From the NCBI RefSeq assembly GCF_901709675.1, contig NC_051096.1:3747001-3811000 (forward strand): a stretch of 64,000 bases of DNA, in the 5' to 3' direction. The notes beneath the pieces are model-generated. The model made no database searches and was not told where the DNA came from. It saw only the letters and a program-made list of their open reading frames with translations. The position numbers and the translations under genes are program-made. This DNA is from Syngnathus acus (lineage: Eukaryota > Chordata > Actinopteri > Syngnathiformes > Syngnathidae). Each line of letters begins with the position of its first letter. The stretch's first letter is position 1. Positions 41,328 through 51,460 of the stretch are shown here, piece by piece.

Positions 41328-43793
41328 GACCTAAACGAGTTCATGACGTTGGATTACACCCCCCCACCCACACACACACACACCCATACACACACGTGAC
41401 TCCTGTCTTCCACATCAACAGCAAGTGCCTCAAGACCCTGGACTGGTCGCCGGTCAAACACGGGCAGCATACAGTATAGATGTATATAGTATAGTATGTA
41501 TGATGTATGTATATAGTAGTGTATTTACACACATATAGGCATTTCTGAATGTTTGTGTAAATCTTTATGCATGTAAAATGCAAGCAGCAAATTGGAATTG
41601 TATCAAGTCCTTTGCATTCGGAAGAAGGATAATTCAGCCCAGGCAAGAGCCTCTCCAAACCCTCTTGCGCCGCCCCTCCCTTTTTTTTCTTTCTTTTTTT
41701 CATGAAGACTTGCTTTGTTTCGACGCCTAGACTTTTATTGCCACAATGATGAGAACCAGTCACGGAGGCCGAGGCTCTTCAAAAGCCAGCTCCATGTTTT
41801 TCTGTTTAAGGAACTTTCGCCTTCTTCTTTCTTCCCATGATAAGACACAGATGATTCCGGACAACAGCGGCCGCATTCATACAGCAAGAACAACTCAAAT
41901 TTACATTTTATTGGGGTCGCAAGAAGTAAATGCCTTATCATGTTTGAGTTGAGGCTACAAATGACTTTATTGCCCTTCACTTTGCTGGTTTTGAGGCTAA
42001 AAGCTTCCTTTTGTTCCAAGCCAAAGACGAAGCATTCCTCTTCTGGCTTCTTAGCCATTTTACTGCATGTGCAATACCACAATAAAATGACAAAGCAGCA
42101 CTGTCTTGGCAACAAGCCTCATTTAGTTGAACTCTACAATGTATTTAAAAAAAAAAACATTTTTGTCTCACGTCAGGACAAAACAATAAAACAGACCAAT
42201 AATTTGCCCAAATTTATATTTCTTGTTTGTTTGTTTTTGCAAAATGCCAGGCAAAGGATGTTAGGCTAACATTTTTTATATCACAATAATTCCTTTTTAA
42301 TATCTTATTTTCATGTATTCCAACTGATTAGGTCATTAACTAATTACCCGTCAGATTAACCAAACTTCTGGAGTTAACAATTAGAAGTGAACACAGAGGA
42401 ATTGATGGCGGCTCGGCTCGTTAGTGCGCAGACATAAAGGTCGGCTCAAATGGCAAAGAAAACAAGATTCCCTTGCGATGACAAAGTTGAGCACTCGACA
42501 GCCGCTTTTGTTTAAGTGTCATCATTCTTAATCATGGCCGCTGGGACAGGGGTCCCGGGGGAAATGGGGCGGGGCAATCATTTGCTGTTATGCAATATGT
42601 CACAGGCTTTTAGGGTGAGGGGGGGTCAAATAACAAAGTCCCCCCCCCCTTCCCATTTCTGTACATTTGAAGACAGGCAGAGTATATTGTCACAAAAAGG
42701 GAGCATCTGCGCCATTAAAAGCTTCCTGTGTGTTCTGTAAAATGGCCTTGACCCATTTTAAAGACTAGACAAGAAAGCAGCAAGCGGGCGCAATACTTCA
42801 TCATCTGCTTCACGCGTCGATAGCTCGGCCTGGAATCGAGCGGCGCGTCTGGGAAAGACAATAGTGCACCCAGGAGAGGCGCTTCAATTTAAAGACACCC
42901 GTCATCAAATCTGCTTTTTGTTTTTTTGAAAGAAATTCGTGGACCTTAAAGAGGTCATACTATTATTATGATGATTATTGTTATTTGTTTTATTCGTGGC
43001 GTCTGATTGGTCTAGATCCAGTTAGAGTTTCATCACATTAAAATATTGACATTCAGAGGAATTTATTGAAAAATAAAAAGGTTGGCATACGATTCGGTTG
43101 CATCACAGCGAAAGCTGACATGAAAGAAGTTGAAGCCAACATGACGTTGAGTGTCTTGCATGGGAACTGGAAAGAATCACAACTGCTGAGATGAAGAGAA
43201 AAGAGAAACGAGCGGTCGCCAGTGCTATTTCCTGTTTCAGGAAATTGTGTCTTTGATGTAAGCCACCGCACTCATGCGGTCATCAGTCGCATGAGAACAG
43301 GAAGGAAAGGAAATCCTCTCTCTGTAGTTTCTTTTTTTATGTATGAAGAAAACAACACACCAAAAAAACATTCAAAATGTTCTTGATAATTCATATTCTC
43401 AATATTCCTAATTCTGCTTATCAATAATTTTTATATATTTACACCCCAAAATTGGAGACTTATTTTTCCTTTTTTTTTTCATTCTAATAACTTTGAATAA
43501 ATACTCAAATATTTTATTGATTTTTTTCCCCCCCCAATACTTTCCATATTATTCACTTGCTCTTATGCAAAATTTACAAACGTAGACTTTTTATTCCACA
43601 CTGACAGGTAAAAATTCAAATTGTGGAAAATCCAAAGTCCCACACACCTGACGGCCATCAGGTCCATTAGGACCCGAGTGGGCGGCTTAAAAGCAGCAAC
43701 GTGTTTGTGCAGAGCTTGCAGGCACGGAGCAAGTCGATCGCTTTGAGTTCGTTTGTCCTGCCATTGTTGCGTTGACCCAGGCTACCTGCACAA
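41328..43793. other. 3' UTR of the LRR gene and intergenic stretch
   Basis: A plus-strand AATAAA lies at 42081-42086 and probably ends the LRR transcript. The rest has no supported frame. Two GC-balanced blocks (42400-42560 and 42770-42890) could be regulatory. Confidence 0.4.
43645..43700 (+). promoter_or_regulatory. Candidate promoter of the secreted-protein gene
   Basis: An E-box CACCTG (43645-43650) is followed about 37 bases later by a TATA-like TTAAAAG (43687-43693), with the start codon about 100 bases downstream. E-box plus TATA spacing of this sort is seen at oocyte genes driven by FIGLA, but that link is only a suggestion. Confidence 0.4.
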
Positions 43794-44963
43794 ATGGCTT
43801 GTGGAATTTATTTGGGGTAAGTTAAATGTGTGCCCATGGGAATCTTTTAAGTGTCTAAGGTGTTTTTGTGTGCAGGATCTTGCTCCTTTGCTTTCTTGGA
43901 GCAGAACATGTTCGCTGTTTGTGGGCTTCTCAAGAAGGTGAGTGCAAACACTGACATTTGCCTTTTGGATGGTTAATTAGAAGACTTGAGTTAATTGGTA
44001 AAAGTAATCAGGACAAATTTAAAATTTCTAGCTCTTTGGAATCTGCTGAATTGCAGCTGTGACCTAAATAGTCCTGGATGTACTCTAAACACTTCCTGAA
44101 TGTTTATAGAAATGCTCCCAGATGTATGCAAGTAACCTGAAGATTAGTGAAGATGCATTTTTTTGTTTGTTTTTGCAGCTCAAGGCGAGTCTTATGTTGG
44201 CTTTGTGCAAGATAATGACAACGACGGCAGTCTGAGCCACGCCGGCAAGCCTCCCCAGAATAAATTCAGACAAATCTCCCGTGTTCAAGCCTTGGCCCAA
44301 AGTGGTAGTAGTGGTGGAGTCTCCACTTATGGCAACCAACAGTTTCTCGGTGGCTACTCATCACTCAAGGTGGTTCGCCGGCCCCCCGTGGCCATGGCCG
44401 GCGAGAGAATCGTTCCTAAAAAGCCCCGCCTCTCAACAGACATTGCAAGTTCGGGCTCTCTGAGCAGGTTCAAACCACACCAATCCAACATTGCAGTGGG
44501 ACAAGCTGAAGAATGGAAAAAACCAAACGGTCACCACTCTAGAGGAAAGTTTCCCAACTTGCAGAGTTACGGCATGCGCAAATACTCCGCCAACATGCAA
44601 ACGTCTGCCAATGCCGCTGCCACCAAAGTCCTGATTGGTCAAAAACCTGCAAGACATCAGAAAAAAACCTCAAAGCACAACCATGGCCAGATGGTGTTCC
44701 AGGGTAAACGACAGCAGCTGACCGGTGGGTTGTGGGAGGCGGGGCCTAACGGCCAACACTACGCGCACACAAATGTCCTGAAGATCCCTAGCCAATTCGG
44801 TGGCTACGCTATCAGGCGCCTGAAGGACCCAGTGGCCCAGAAGAGCTCAAAGCCTATTCCCTACCATGCTCACCCAGAGACCAAGTGGACCAGAGTGAAG
44901 CTCAGATCTGACCAGGGGAATGTCTACTTGAGTGAGATTTCTTCACATTCCGAACATCAGTAA
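43794..44963 (+). CDS. Unrecognised secreted basic protein
   Basis: Three exons (43794-43816, 43876-43937, 44179-44963) join in frame to 289 residues. The first two exons encode a clear signal peptide (MACGIYLGILLLCFLGAEHVRC). The large third exon encodes the mature protein. It is strongly basic, rich in Ser, Gln, Lys, His and Gly, and contains no cysteine after the signal region. It looks disordered, with segments such as VVRRPPVAMAGERIVPKKPR, GQKPARHQKKTSKHNHGQ and GGYAIRRLKDPVAQKSSK. I recognise no domain. A TATA-like promoter lies upstream and AATAAA at 44988-44993 downstream, so the unit looks complete. A secreted matrix, egg-coat or mucosal role is possible but unproven. Confidence 0.75.
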
Positions 44964-44987
44964 TGAGCAACATTTTATTATTCTGAA

Positions 44988-44993
44988 AATAAA
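44988..44993 (+). terminator. Poly(A) signal of the secreted-protein gene
   Basis: AATAAA lies 25 bases after the stop codon, giving a very short 3' UTR. Confidence 0.65.
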
Positions 44994-45237
44994 ATGATAC
45001 TTATTTACTTTCCTGACTGTTGCTTCTTACACTTTGACATGTTTTGGAAAATGTTTAAAATGACATTTGAGCCACAGAGGAAGTGTGCTGATGCAATGTG
45101 TAATTTTGAAATTCAATGTAAGACAAAAGTCTAACCTATCATGAATGCTGGTTAAATCAAGGTTCATCTTCAAATTGATAAATGTTGCACCGAACTTACG
45201 ATTCAATTTGATAAAGGGTTTCATCCAGCGGCACTTC

Positions 45238-45945
45238 AAGATAGATACTTTATTGATCCCTGAGGGTAAATTCAATTCCAAGTATCCACACGGAAGAGTG
45301 GGCACAAGGTTAAAAAACATATGCAGTAGTTACATAACTAGTAGAAATATGAATTAATAATTCAATACAAAGCTGATAAACAATAGAAATGAGAAAAAAC
45401 ACAAACAAAAGAGAATTTGCAGTACATACCTGTGATTAAATGAACAGCAGATGAAAGTGTCAATATATAATCATTTATTTCCCGATTCAAGGTCATGACC
45501 GTGAACGCACCCCTAACCCCCGCGACGAGTTGGAAAATCTCAGATTGATAAAACATCCGCAGCGTCACATTATAGATCAGTGGTTCTTAACCTTTTTCCT
45601 TGTTCGCACCCCATTCAATTCAACCAGTTCTCGCACCCCTAACCCTAAATGATTATAATTGGTTTACTTTACAGCTATAAGGCTTAATTAGTATTATCCC
45701 TAATGCCAATTAACACAATGACTTCTTGATTTCCAGAATTTGTCACTTTTTTCGGTTACCTGAGCATTATCCCCGAAAAATTTTAAATTTCCCCCAGGGT
45801 ATCCTCGCAACCCCTAAGAAGCATTCTCGCACCCCTGGTTAAGAACCACTGTTATAGATGTTGAAGGATGCCAACCGCCCGAGGAAGTACATTGTCCTTT
45901 CTTGCACAAAACGTCCACGGAAACAAACCAGTCGTGTTTGTCGAC
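45238..45945 (-). mobile_element. Rex1-type LINE fragment split by a hAT MITE
   Basis: The plus strand at 45238-45273 reads TACTTTATTGATCCC plus a GGTAAATTC-type end, the well-known 3' tail of fish Rex1-type LINEs on the minus strand. Upstream on the minus strand, the two sides of the inserted MITE join to encode a reverse-transcriptase C-terminal motif: YFLGRLASFN on one side and TLRMFYQS on the other. The fragment lacks the catalytic part and has stops, so it is a dead remnant. Outer limits are approximate. Confidence 0.65.
45578..45851. mobile_element. Non-autonomous hAT-type MITE
   Basis: The element starts CAGTGGTTCTTAACC and ends with the exact complement GGTTAAGAACCACTG. It is 274 bases long and flanked by a perfect 8-base duplication TTATAGAT (45570-45577 and 45852-45859). 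Terminal repeats and duplication length are diagnostic of the hAT superfamily. No transposase is encoded. Confidence 0.9.
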
Positions 45946-46010
45946 CCCCACCCCCATGAAAAAACTCATATTGGCGTACTTATTCTCACGGGTTGATTTA
46001 GTTTGGGTGA

Positions 46011-46158
46011 CCAGACGTCCTCTTTTCCCGGACATGTCCGACTTTTCAGCCCAAAAAATATGTCCGGGGGGAATTCCCCAAACTGACCAGACGTCCTCTT
46101 TTCCGGGACATGTCCTACTTTTCAGCCGCAAAAATATGTCCGGGGGGAATTTCAAAAA
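46011..46158. repeat. 76-base tandem duplication
   Basis: Two adjacent copies (46011-46086 and 46087-46158) start CCAGACGTCCTCTTTTCC and end in TATGTCCGGGGGGAA-type sequence, differing at a few bases. The sequence resembles repeats common in fish genomes; the parent element is not identified. Confidence 0.85.
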
Positions 46159-46477
46159 TTGTCCGGGATTTTGTTCGACTGCTTCAAATGTCAATAGAAT
46201 TGACACTCCGTTCCATTTCACTCTGTTCCAGGTTTCTCTGAAATCTTTCGCAAATCTCCTCAAATCTAGCCACCTTGCTGATTGAGTGTGTGTGTGAGGA
46301 GGAAGTAGGCGAGCAAGGACATGATCAGTCTCAGTTGACCTCTTCATAAGGGATACCAACCACTTCCCCTAATTGCATTTGTTTATTTCTTCATTCAAGT
46401 GCTGTGTTGAACTGCTACATCAAAAATACCTTTCTGGTGGTAGTCATGACTTTCAAAAAAAAATTCGAATTTTCCGT

Positions 46478-46820
46478 GGCAAGGTGGTCCAGTGGTATAA
46501 GATTTGGCCTGGTGATCAGGAGACCCGGGTTCGAGTCCCGCTGTGTAACATTTACACATAACACAGAGCCATGAGTGAGATTCGAACTTGGTTCTCCTGT
46601 ACTGAAGGTAAAAGCTTTAACCACAAGACCAACTGAGATCTTAGAAATCGAGTCTAATTTTCCGTATTTATGCATTACTTTGAACATCTACCTTAAATAC
46701 AGAAGAGAAATGCGCGATTTCCATGGCAATGTGGCCGAATGCTAAAATTCTGCGCTTCTGATCGGACGACCCGGGTAAAGACTTAGCCTCCTAATGACAG
46801 AATCCCTGGTTCGCGCCCCG
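46478..46820. repeat. Cluster of three tRNA-like sequences (SINE-type)
   Basis: At 46478-46545 (+), a box A-like TGGTCCAGTGG and a perfect-looking box B GGTTCGAGTCC occur with tRNA spacing. At 46560-46645 (-), TGGTCTTGTGG and AGTTCGAATCT occur in the opposite direction. At 46725-46820 (+), a third decayed copy has GTGGCCGAATGC and GGTTCGCGCCCC. None folds into a normal acceptor stem or anticodon arm, so they are tRNA-derived repeats rather than tRNA genes. Confidence 0.55.
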
Positions 46821-46908
46821 ACCATCCCATCTGATTATACTTTGCCGTTTTACTCTCGCTTACGCTACAAGCGTAAGACTTTTTTTTTTTCACCCTCATG
46901 CTTGTTAA

Positions 46909-46960
46909 TGACGTCATCACAAAAATACTATTTAAGACGTCACAAACGCGACAATCATTC
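46909..46960 (+). promoter_or_regulatory. CRE/TATA promoter of the unrecognised small gene
   Basis: A full CRE palindrome TGACGTCA (46909-46916) is followed by a TATA-like CTATTTAAG (46928-46936) and a second CRE half site GACGTCAC (46936-46943). A noncoding first exon ending at the donor after 47052 follows. A CRE close to a weak TATA box is typical of cAMP/CREM-controlled promoters, including many testis genes. Confidence 0.55.
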
Positions 46961-47184
46961 TCTTGCTCACTTCAGACAGCGTCACGTCGTGCTGGTCCAC
47001 CTGCTGCTCCGCACGCTTTCCCACAGCATGCAGCGTTGAAAACTTTGACAAGGTGACTTTTCGCTATTTCTTAGACTTTTAAAACTAACTGCTTTTTCTC
47101 TCTTTCAGCGCCAAGGTGCAGTTTGGAAGTGCTTACGCCTTGCTAGCATGCAAGCTAAAAAGGTTTCTCTATCGTTGGGAGTTA

Positions 47185-48565
47185 ATGTCTTCGACGACCT
47201 TAAATTGCATCAAACGCCGTTTTGCCGAAGGTAAGACAAAACGTTTGCATAAATTCACAACAGAATCAAATATTTTGCTGCATGCGCATTAATTGTCTAA
47301 TTTGTCTACAGGTGCAACTCTTCAAAATGAGCTTAATAAAGTAAATTCACACTCCAACCCGTTTAATCAACTGCATCTAATAGTCTCATTTCTGTCCACA
47401 GGCCTGCATCTGCCACAGAAGAACCAGATTGACTGCAAAAAAGGCAAAAATTCCCTTTTTATTTGGACATTTATTATTAAACTAACCTTTTTTTTCTTTG
47501 TCTGCAGGTTTCAAAATGGCCGACTTGCTGTCCTGTGAGCCCTTGCTTCATGAGATGTTTGCAAGTACTCTTGCTGAACAAGGACTGAAAACTTAGTACT
47601 AGATGGGTTGTAACGTTACTGTGTATTTCAGGCCAATAAACTGCGACTGGAGAGAAGTCCAGAGCTGCCCCTGCTTCTATTGGTGAAACACACAAGCACA
47701 ATTTGGCCAATTAATTTCAGGATGTTTATTTTCTTCCAGTCTTGTCCACCAGGTGGAGACAAAGGACCTTGTACCTGCTGCATGGATTGACTTAAGTAAA
47801 CGCTCCAGGTTTGAACATTGAATGACAAACTTGACAAATCAATATACTTGACCTGTCTTTTTTTTTGTTTCAGGTGGTGGGTGCAGTCAGTCAAGAAACG
47901 AGTCATGATAAATTTCCTGTCCAACATGCTGACTGGTAACAAAACTTAGCAAAAATTTGGCACCATGGCATGTTAATACTAACCTGCTTTTTTTCCTTTC
48001 CTGCTGGGCCAAAGAATTCTCAAAGTGTGCCAAAGGTCCTCAAGGTGGTCTCCATTTTCAGTGTTGAGATGTGTAAATCAACTTGACTGTTCCCTTTTGT
48101 TGTGTGCAGGTGTAGCCGTCCAGGAGAGCCTTTGCAACATTTCAGAGTTCGTCCTCCTGTTACTCGTGCACAAACGACCTAAAATCTTCAGCGGAAGGTT
48201 CCAGCCTACATTTAAAAATAAAAACAGTAAACTTACTAATTTGCATCAATGTCATTGAAAACACATTGAGAGGTGTTTGATGAAGTTTTCCAGTACCTGG
48301 CACTTAGGTTTTGGCCCAGTGAGCGATGTCAGATGTTTGCATGTGCTCACTTTCCCCCTGGTGGCACTGTGTGCCATTAGAAGTGATAGGAGAGTTGTAC
48401 TCGCAGCCATCTTGTGGTGTAATGTGACATCGCACATCAGCTCCTCAAGCACAACACTGCATACTCACATTACGTTCCAATTGCAGGTTGCCGCCCTTTC
48501 CACATGTGCCACAATGCTGTCGGGTGCACCTCTGGGGTCCAAACCTCCATATTCCTGTCAAGTAA
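47185..48565 (+). CDS. Unrecognised small multi-exon protein gene
   Basis: Eight segments join in one frame: 47185-47230, 47508-47560, 47632-47682, 47753-47808, 47874-47935, 48015-48044, 48110-48197 and 48487-48565. They give 154 residues, starting MSSTTLNCIKRRFAEG. Every junction is GT-AG except one strong GC donor (GCAAGT at 47561). Noncoding exon(s) precede it (to 47052, and from 47109). The protein is rich in Leu, Lys and Arg and probably helical: LLSCEPLLHEMF, RLERSPELPLLLL, LVPAAWIDLSKRSRWWVQSV, KKRVMINFLSNML, then VQESLCNISEFVLLLLVHKR. I recognise no family. An alternative start is ATG 47516. If the last donor is not used, the frame ends at TGA 48256-48258 instead. Unbroken frame across seven introns argues for a real gene. 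Confidence 0.6.
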
Positions 48566-49068
48566 GCAAAAAAAATGAAAAAGTCGTGAGTCGCACTAAT
48601 TGACACAAAAGGTTTTTCAATTTTATTCATTCATATCAATTAATTCTATTCGGAGAACATATAGTTGCCCTTTTAATGTGTGAATTCCCACATGTGCCAA
48701 CACATGTAATAGATTTGTGTGAGCAATCAGCTCTACGCCTGACATGCAATGAGCACCTCAACCAAGGTTTCAAAGTCTTCAGACTGAAAAGACTCTTATC
48801 TGTCAAAATACTAAGTAGTTCAAAATTGGTCAAACTGTAAAAGGCAACAAACTGTCTAATATCATGCCTTTATCTCTCCTTGTGAAAATACAATTTCAAA
48901 TATGAATACTGCGTTTAATTTTGAAATAAATGCTTCCAATGCAGTCAGTTGCTAGGGTTTTAATGACTAAGTGTTTCCGGGTAATTAAAAGTGATTTCAT
49001 GTGAATGATGTAAACAAACTAACAAGCTCCTGCAAGCCATTTACCAAAATGTTTTTTTTTTTAAATTT

Positions 49069-49475
49069 TTTGTTAAACTATTTTCTTGGCAGCTTTAATG
49101 ATACATTCTTCTATTTTTAACACTATTTAACATCGAATATCACAAACTATGAAAGGACCGAAACAGTAATAGAATACTCAACTATAGAGCATTGGTGCCC
49201 TCTGCGGGAAACATGTTGTACTGCACCCACGCCACTTATTTAAATGTCTTGACTAAAACTTCTTTTTAAATTAATTTGTTCTTTTTTGTTAAACTATTTC
49301 CTTGGCAGCTTTAATGACACACTCTCCTACTTTTAACACTAACATCGAATATCACAAACTATGAAAGGACCGAAACAGTAATAGAATACTCAACTATAGA
49401 GCATTGGCGCCCTCTGCGGGAAGCATGTTGTACTGCACCCACCCCACTTATTTAAATGTCTTGACCACAACTTCT
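49069..49475. repeat. Tandem duplication of about 195 bases
   Basis: The segment at about 49069-49263 is repeated at about 49286-49475 with few differences. Shared landmarks are TTGTTAAACTATTT, CTTGGCAGCTTTAATGA, GACCGAAACAGTAATAGAAT and GCCCTCTGCGGGAA. The copies are about 217 bases apart start to start. No coding content is seen. Confidence 0.9.
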
Positions 49476-50130
49476 GAAACTTATGTCCAATCTACTGTTA
49501 CCCACTACCTAATTCACCTGGCAACCGTCGAATAACTCAAAGCACGGATTAAATTATCTTTACAAAATATTATTACGTCTCATTAGACTGTGCCGGTGTT
49601 TCGACCTTCTCTAGTCACCGAAATCATAATAAAAAGAAGGAAAAGCAACATGCAGTACCTTTCGAAAATATGTCCAAGTAGACGATCAGCAGCCGACGTG
49701 GAGCCTCCATCATCTTTTGCGTGGAAAACATACAAAACAATGTTTTGTATGTTGTTTTGAAAACAACATGCAGGTCAAACAGTTCTTGATTAACGTTTGA
49801 TCGACAGCTGAGTGCCACTTGTGGGCGTGCTCTCTGTGCATACGGTAACAGAGAAAGGTCAATTCAAATGTAGCCAAGCGCGTTTGACAACCTGGCAGAA
49901 AAGCGGAATGACATTTCGAACAACAGCGCCACCACATTGGTATATTTTCAGACTAAAAAACATCTTTAACATCCTTGTGCACCCCTGATTGTACAAGGAC
50001 TTAAAGAGAAGTGTTCATCGGACAATGATGATATTGTTTTTTTTTCTCGTATAAGTGTGGATAGTTGGATCCCAAACACTTGTGTTTACGATAGTCTTTG
50101 AATCTACCAGTGACGTCATCTTGTCGGTGT
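49476..50130. other. Intergenic stretch upstream of znf706
   Basis: No gene was found. The 3' part contains TGACGTCATC (near 50111) and a GC-richer segment that probably serves as the znf706 promoter. Confidence 0.4.
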
Positions 50131-50203
50131 GAAATTAGCAGCTGTCACATTTTTTGTTGCGGGTTCGTTGGAACAAGTACGACTCCTATACTATTTTTAC
50201 GAG
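50131..50203 (+). promoter_or_regulatory. Noncoding first exon of znf706
   Basis: A consensus donor GTAAGTT follows position 50203. It pairs with the acceptor TTTAG before 50590, just upstream of the znf706 start codon. The 5' end is approximate. Confidence 0.5.
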
Positions 50204-50600
50204 GTAAGTTCAGAACATATCCGTAAGATAAAAAAAATAGGATAAAATTGGCGTGCTGGGGTTGCTAACTAGCACTAAACCAATGCCCACTGCGTTGCCT
50301 AATGAGGGGGGGCTTGGTAGCTGGAATGCTAATCCAGGTTACAACCACTGTCCCCTTTTGACAAATTGTCAATATTTAAGCGATATTGGACATTACATTG
50401 CATTTTAAGAGATTTTAAGGTCTAAAAATCGTATGTACAACCCCATTCACGTATTATATATGAGCACGCTGTGATTGACCGTCAGATTGTGTGAGCCTAA
50501 TTTCCCCTAATGTTGCTCAATGGATCATTCAAAACGAAAGCTTGTGTAGGTCAAAACAAGTGATTCAAATCTCACATTTCATTATTTAGATTTGTTCACC

Positions 50601-51008
50601 ATGGCCCGCGGACATCAGAAGTTCCAGTCGCAGCAGAAGAACGCCAAGAAGCAGGCAGAGATGAAGAAGGCGAAGGGGCACGACCAGAAGACGGCGGCCA
50701 AGGCAGCGCTTGTCTTCACCTGTGCCGTGTGCCGGGTAAGTGTTTAAATTTAATTTCGTTTTTTGTTTTAACTGGGTGATGAGCGTTGTTAACACATTTT
50801 GTATTTTAACTTAACATAACTTAAGTCATATTTTGTCAGTGTTCCAAAGTTTCACTGTGTTTAGAATTGGCAGTTCATGCAGTAATGTGGTCTGTGTTTC
50901 TCTTCCACACAGTCCCAGATGCCTGACCCCAAAACCTTCAAGCAGCACTTTGAGAGCAAGCATCCCAAATCACCTCTCCCCCCCGAGCTGGAAGGCGTGG
51001 AGGCATAA
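50601..51008 (+). CDS. znf706: Zinc finger protein 706
   Basis: Two exons (50601-50735, 50913-51008) give 76 residues, the same length as human ZNF706. The N-terminus is a basic 4F5/SERF-like region (MARGHQKFQSQQKNAKKQAE). A single C2H2 finger follows (CAVCRSQMPDPKTFKQHFESKH), and the end is PLPPELEGVEA. In mammals the protein promotes exit of embryonic stem cells from self-renewal and accelerates amyloid folding in vitro. AATAAA at 51455-51460 is a likely 3' end. Its neighbours here (14-3-3, pabpc1) are also its neighbours on human 8q22. Confidence 0.95.
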
Positions 51009-51460
51009 AAACCAAAGTGTCCGCCACCCTTTGCCCTCCTCTCTCACTTGGAAGATGACTACTTCGGTGAGGCTCCTCTTGTACCAGCTGTGCACTCTTC
51101 TTGATTCTTTTTGATTTAAAACATTAAGAGTGATGTCGCCAAATGGGAAATGAAAAGTAAATGAACCATATAGGTTTGATTTGCCGCCCGGTGACAAATG
51201 AAGACTTCTTGATGTGTCCTGCACATGGAATAATTGTCTGCTGAGCCATCATCGTGACGGTTATATTTTTTTCCCCCTAGCGCTGCTCTTGCGCCAGGGT
51301 TCGACCTGGTTTGGGGGCCGTGCACGTGATTTCAATGACTTCTATCGTAAGAGGGGTCATAGTGCTAACACGTGTCATTGTTTAACACTGTATTGGTCTC
51401 ACCTCGCTAATTCTAAACCTCAATATTGGCTCGTCACTAACTGGCCAGGCTGCTAATAAA

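Noticed and set aside
46478-46545. Functional tRNA gene
   Set aside because: Box A and box B are good but the acceptor stem does not pair and the anticodon arm is irregular.
46794-47039. 81-codon open frame across the CRE promoter
   Set aside because: It runs through the tRNA-like repeat, the CRE and the TATA-like box and stops in the first exon; it looks like chance.
47312-47443. Two possible small exons (47312-47340 and 47402-47443) in the unknown small gene
   Set aside because: Their combined length breaks the frame and the second lacks a good donor; direct splicing from 47230 to 47508 is canonical and in frame.
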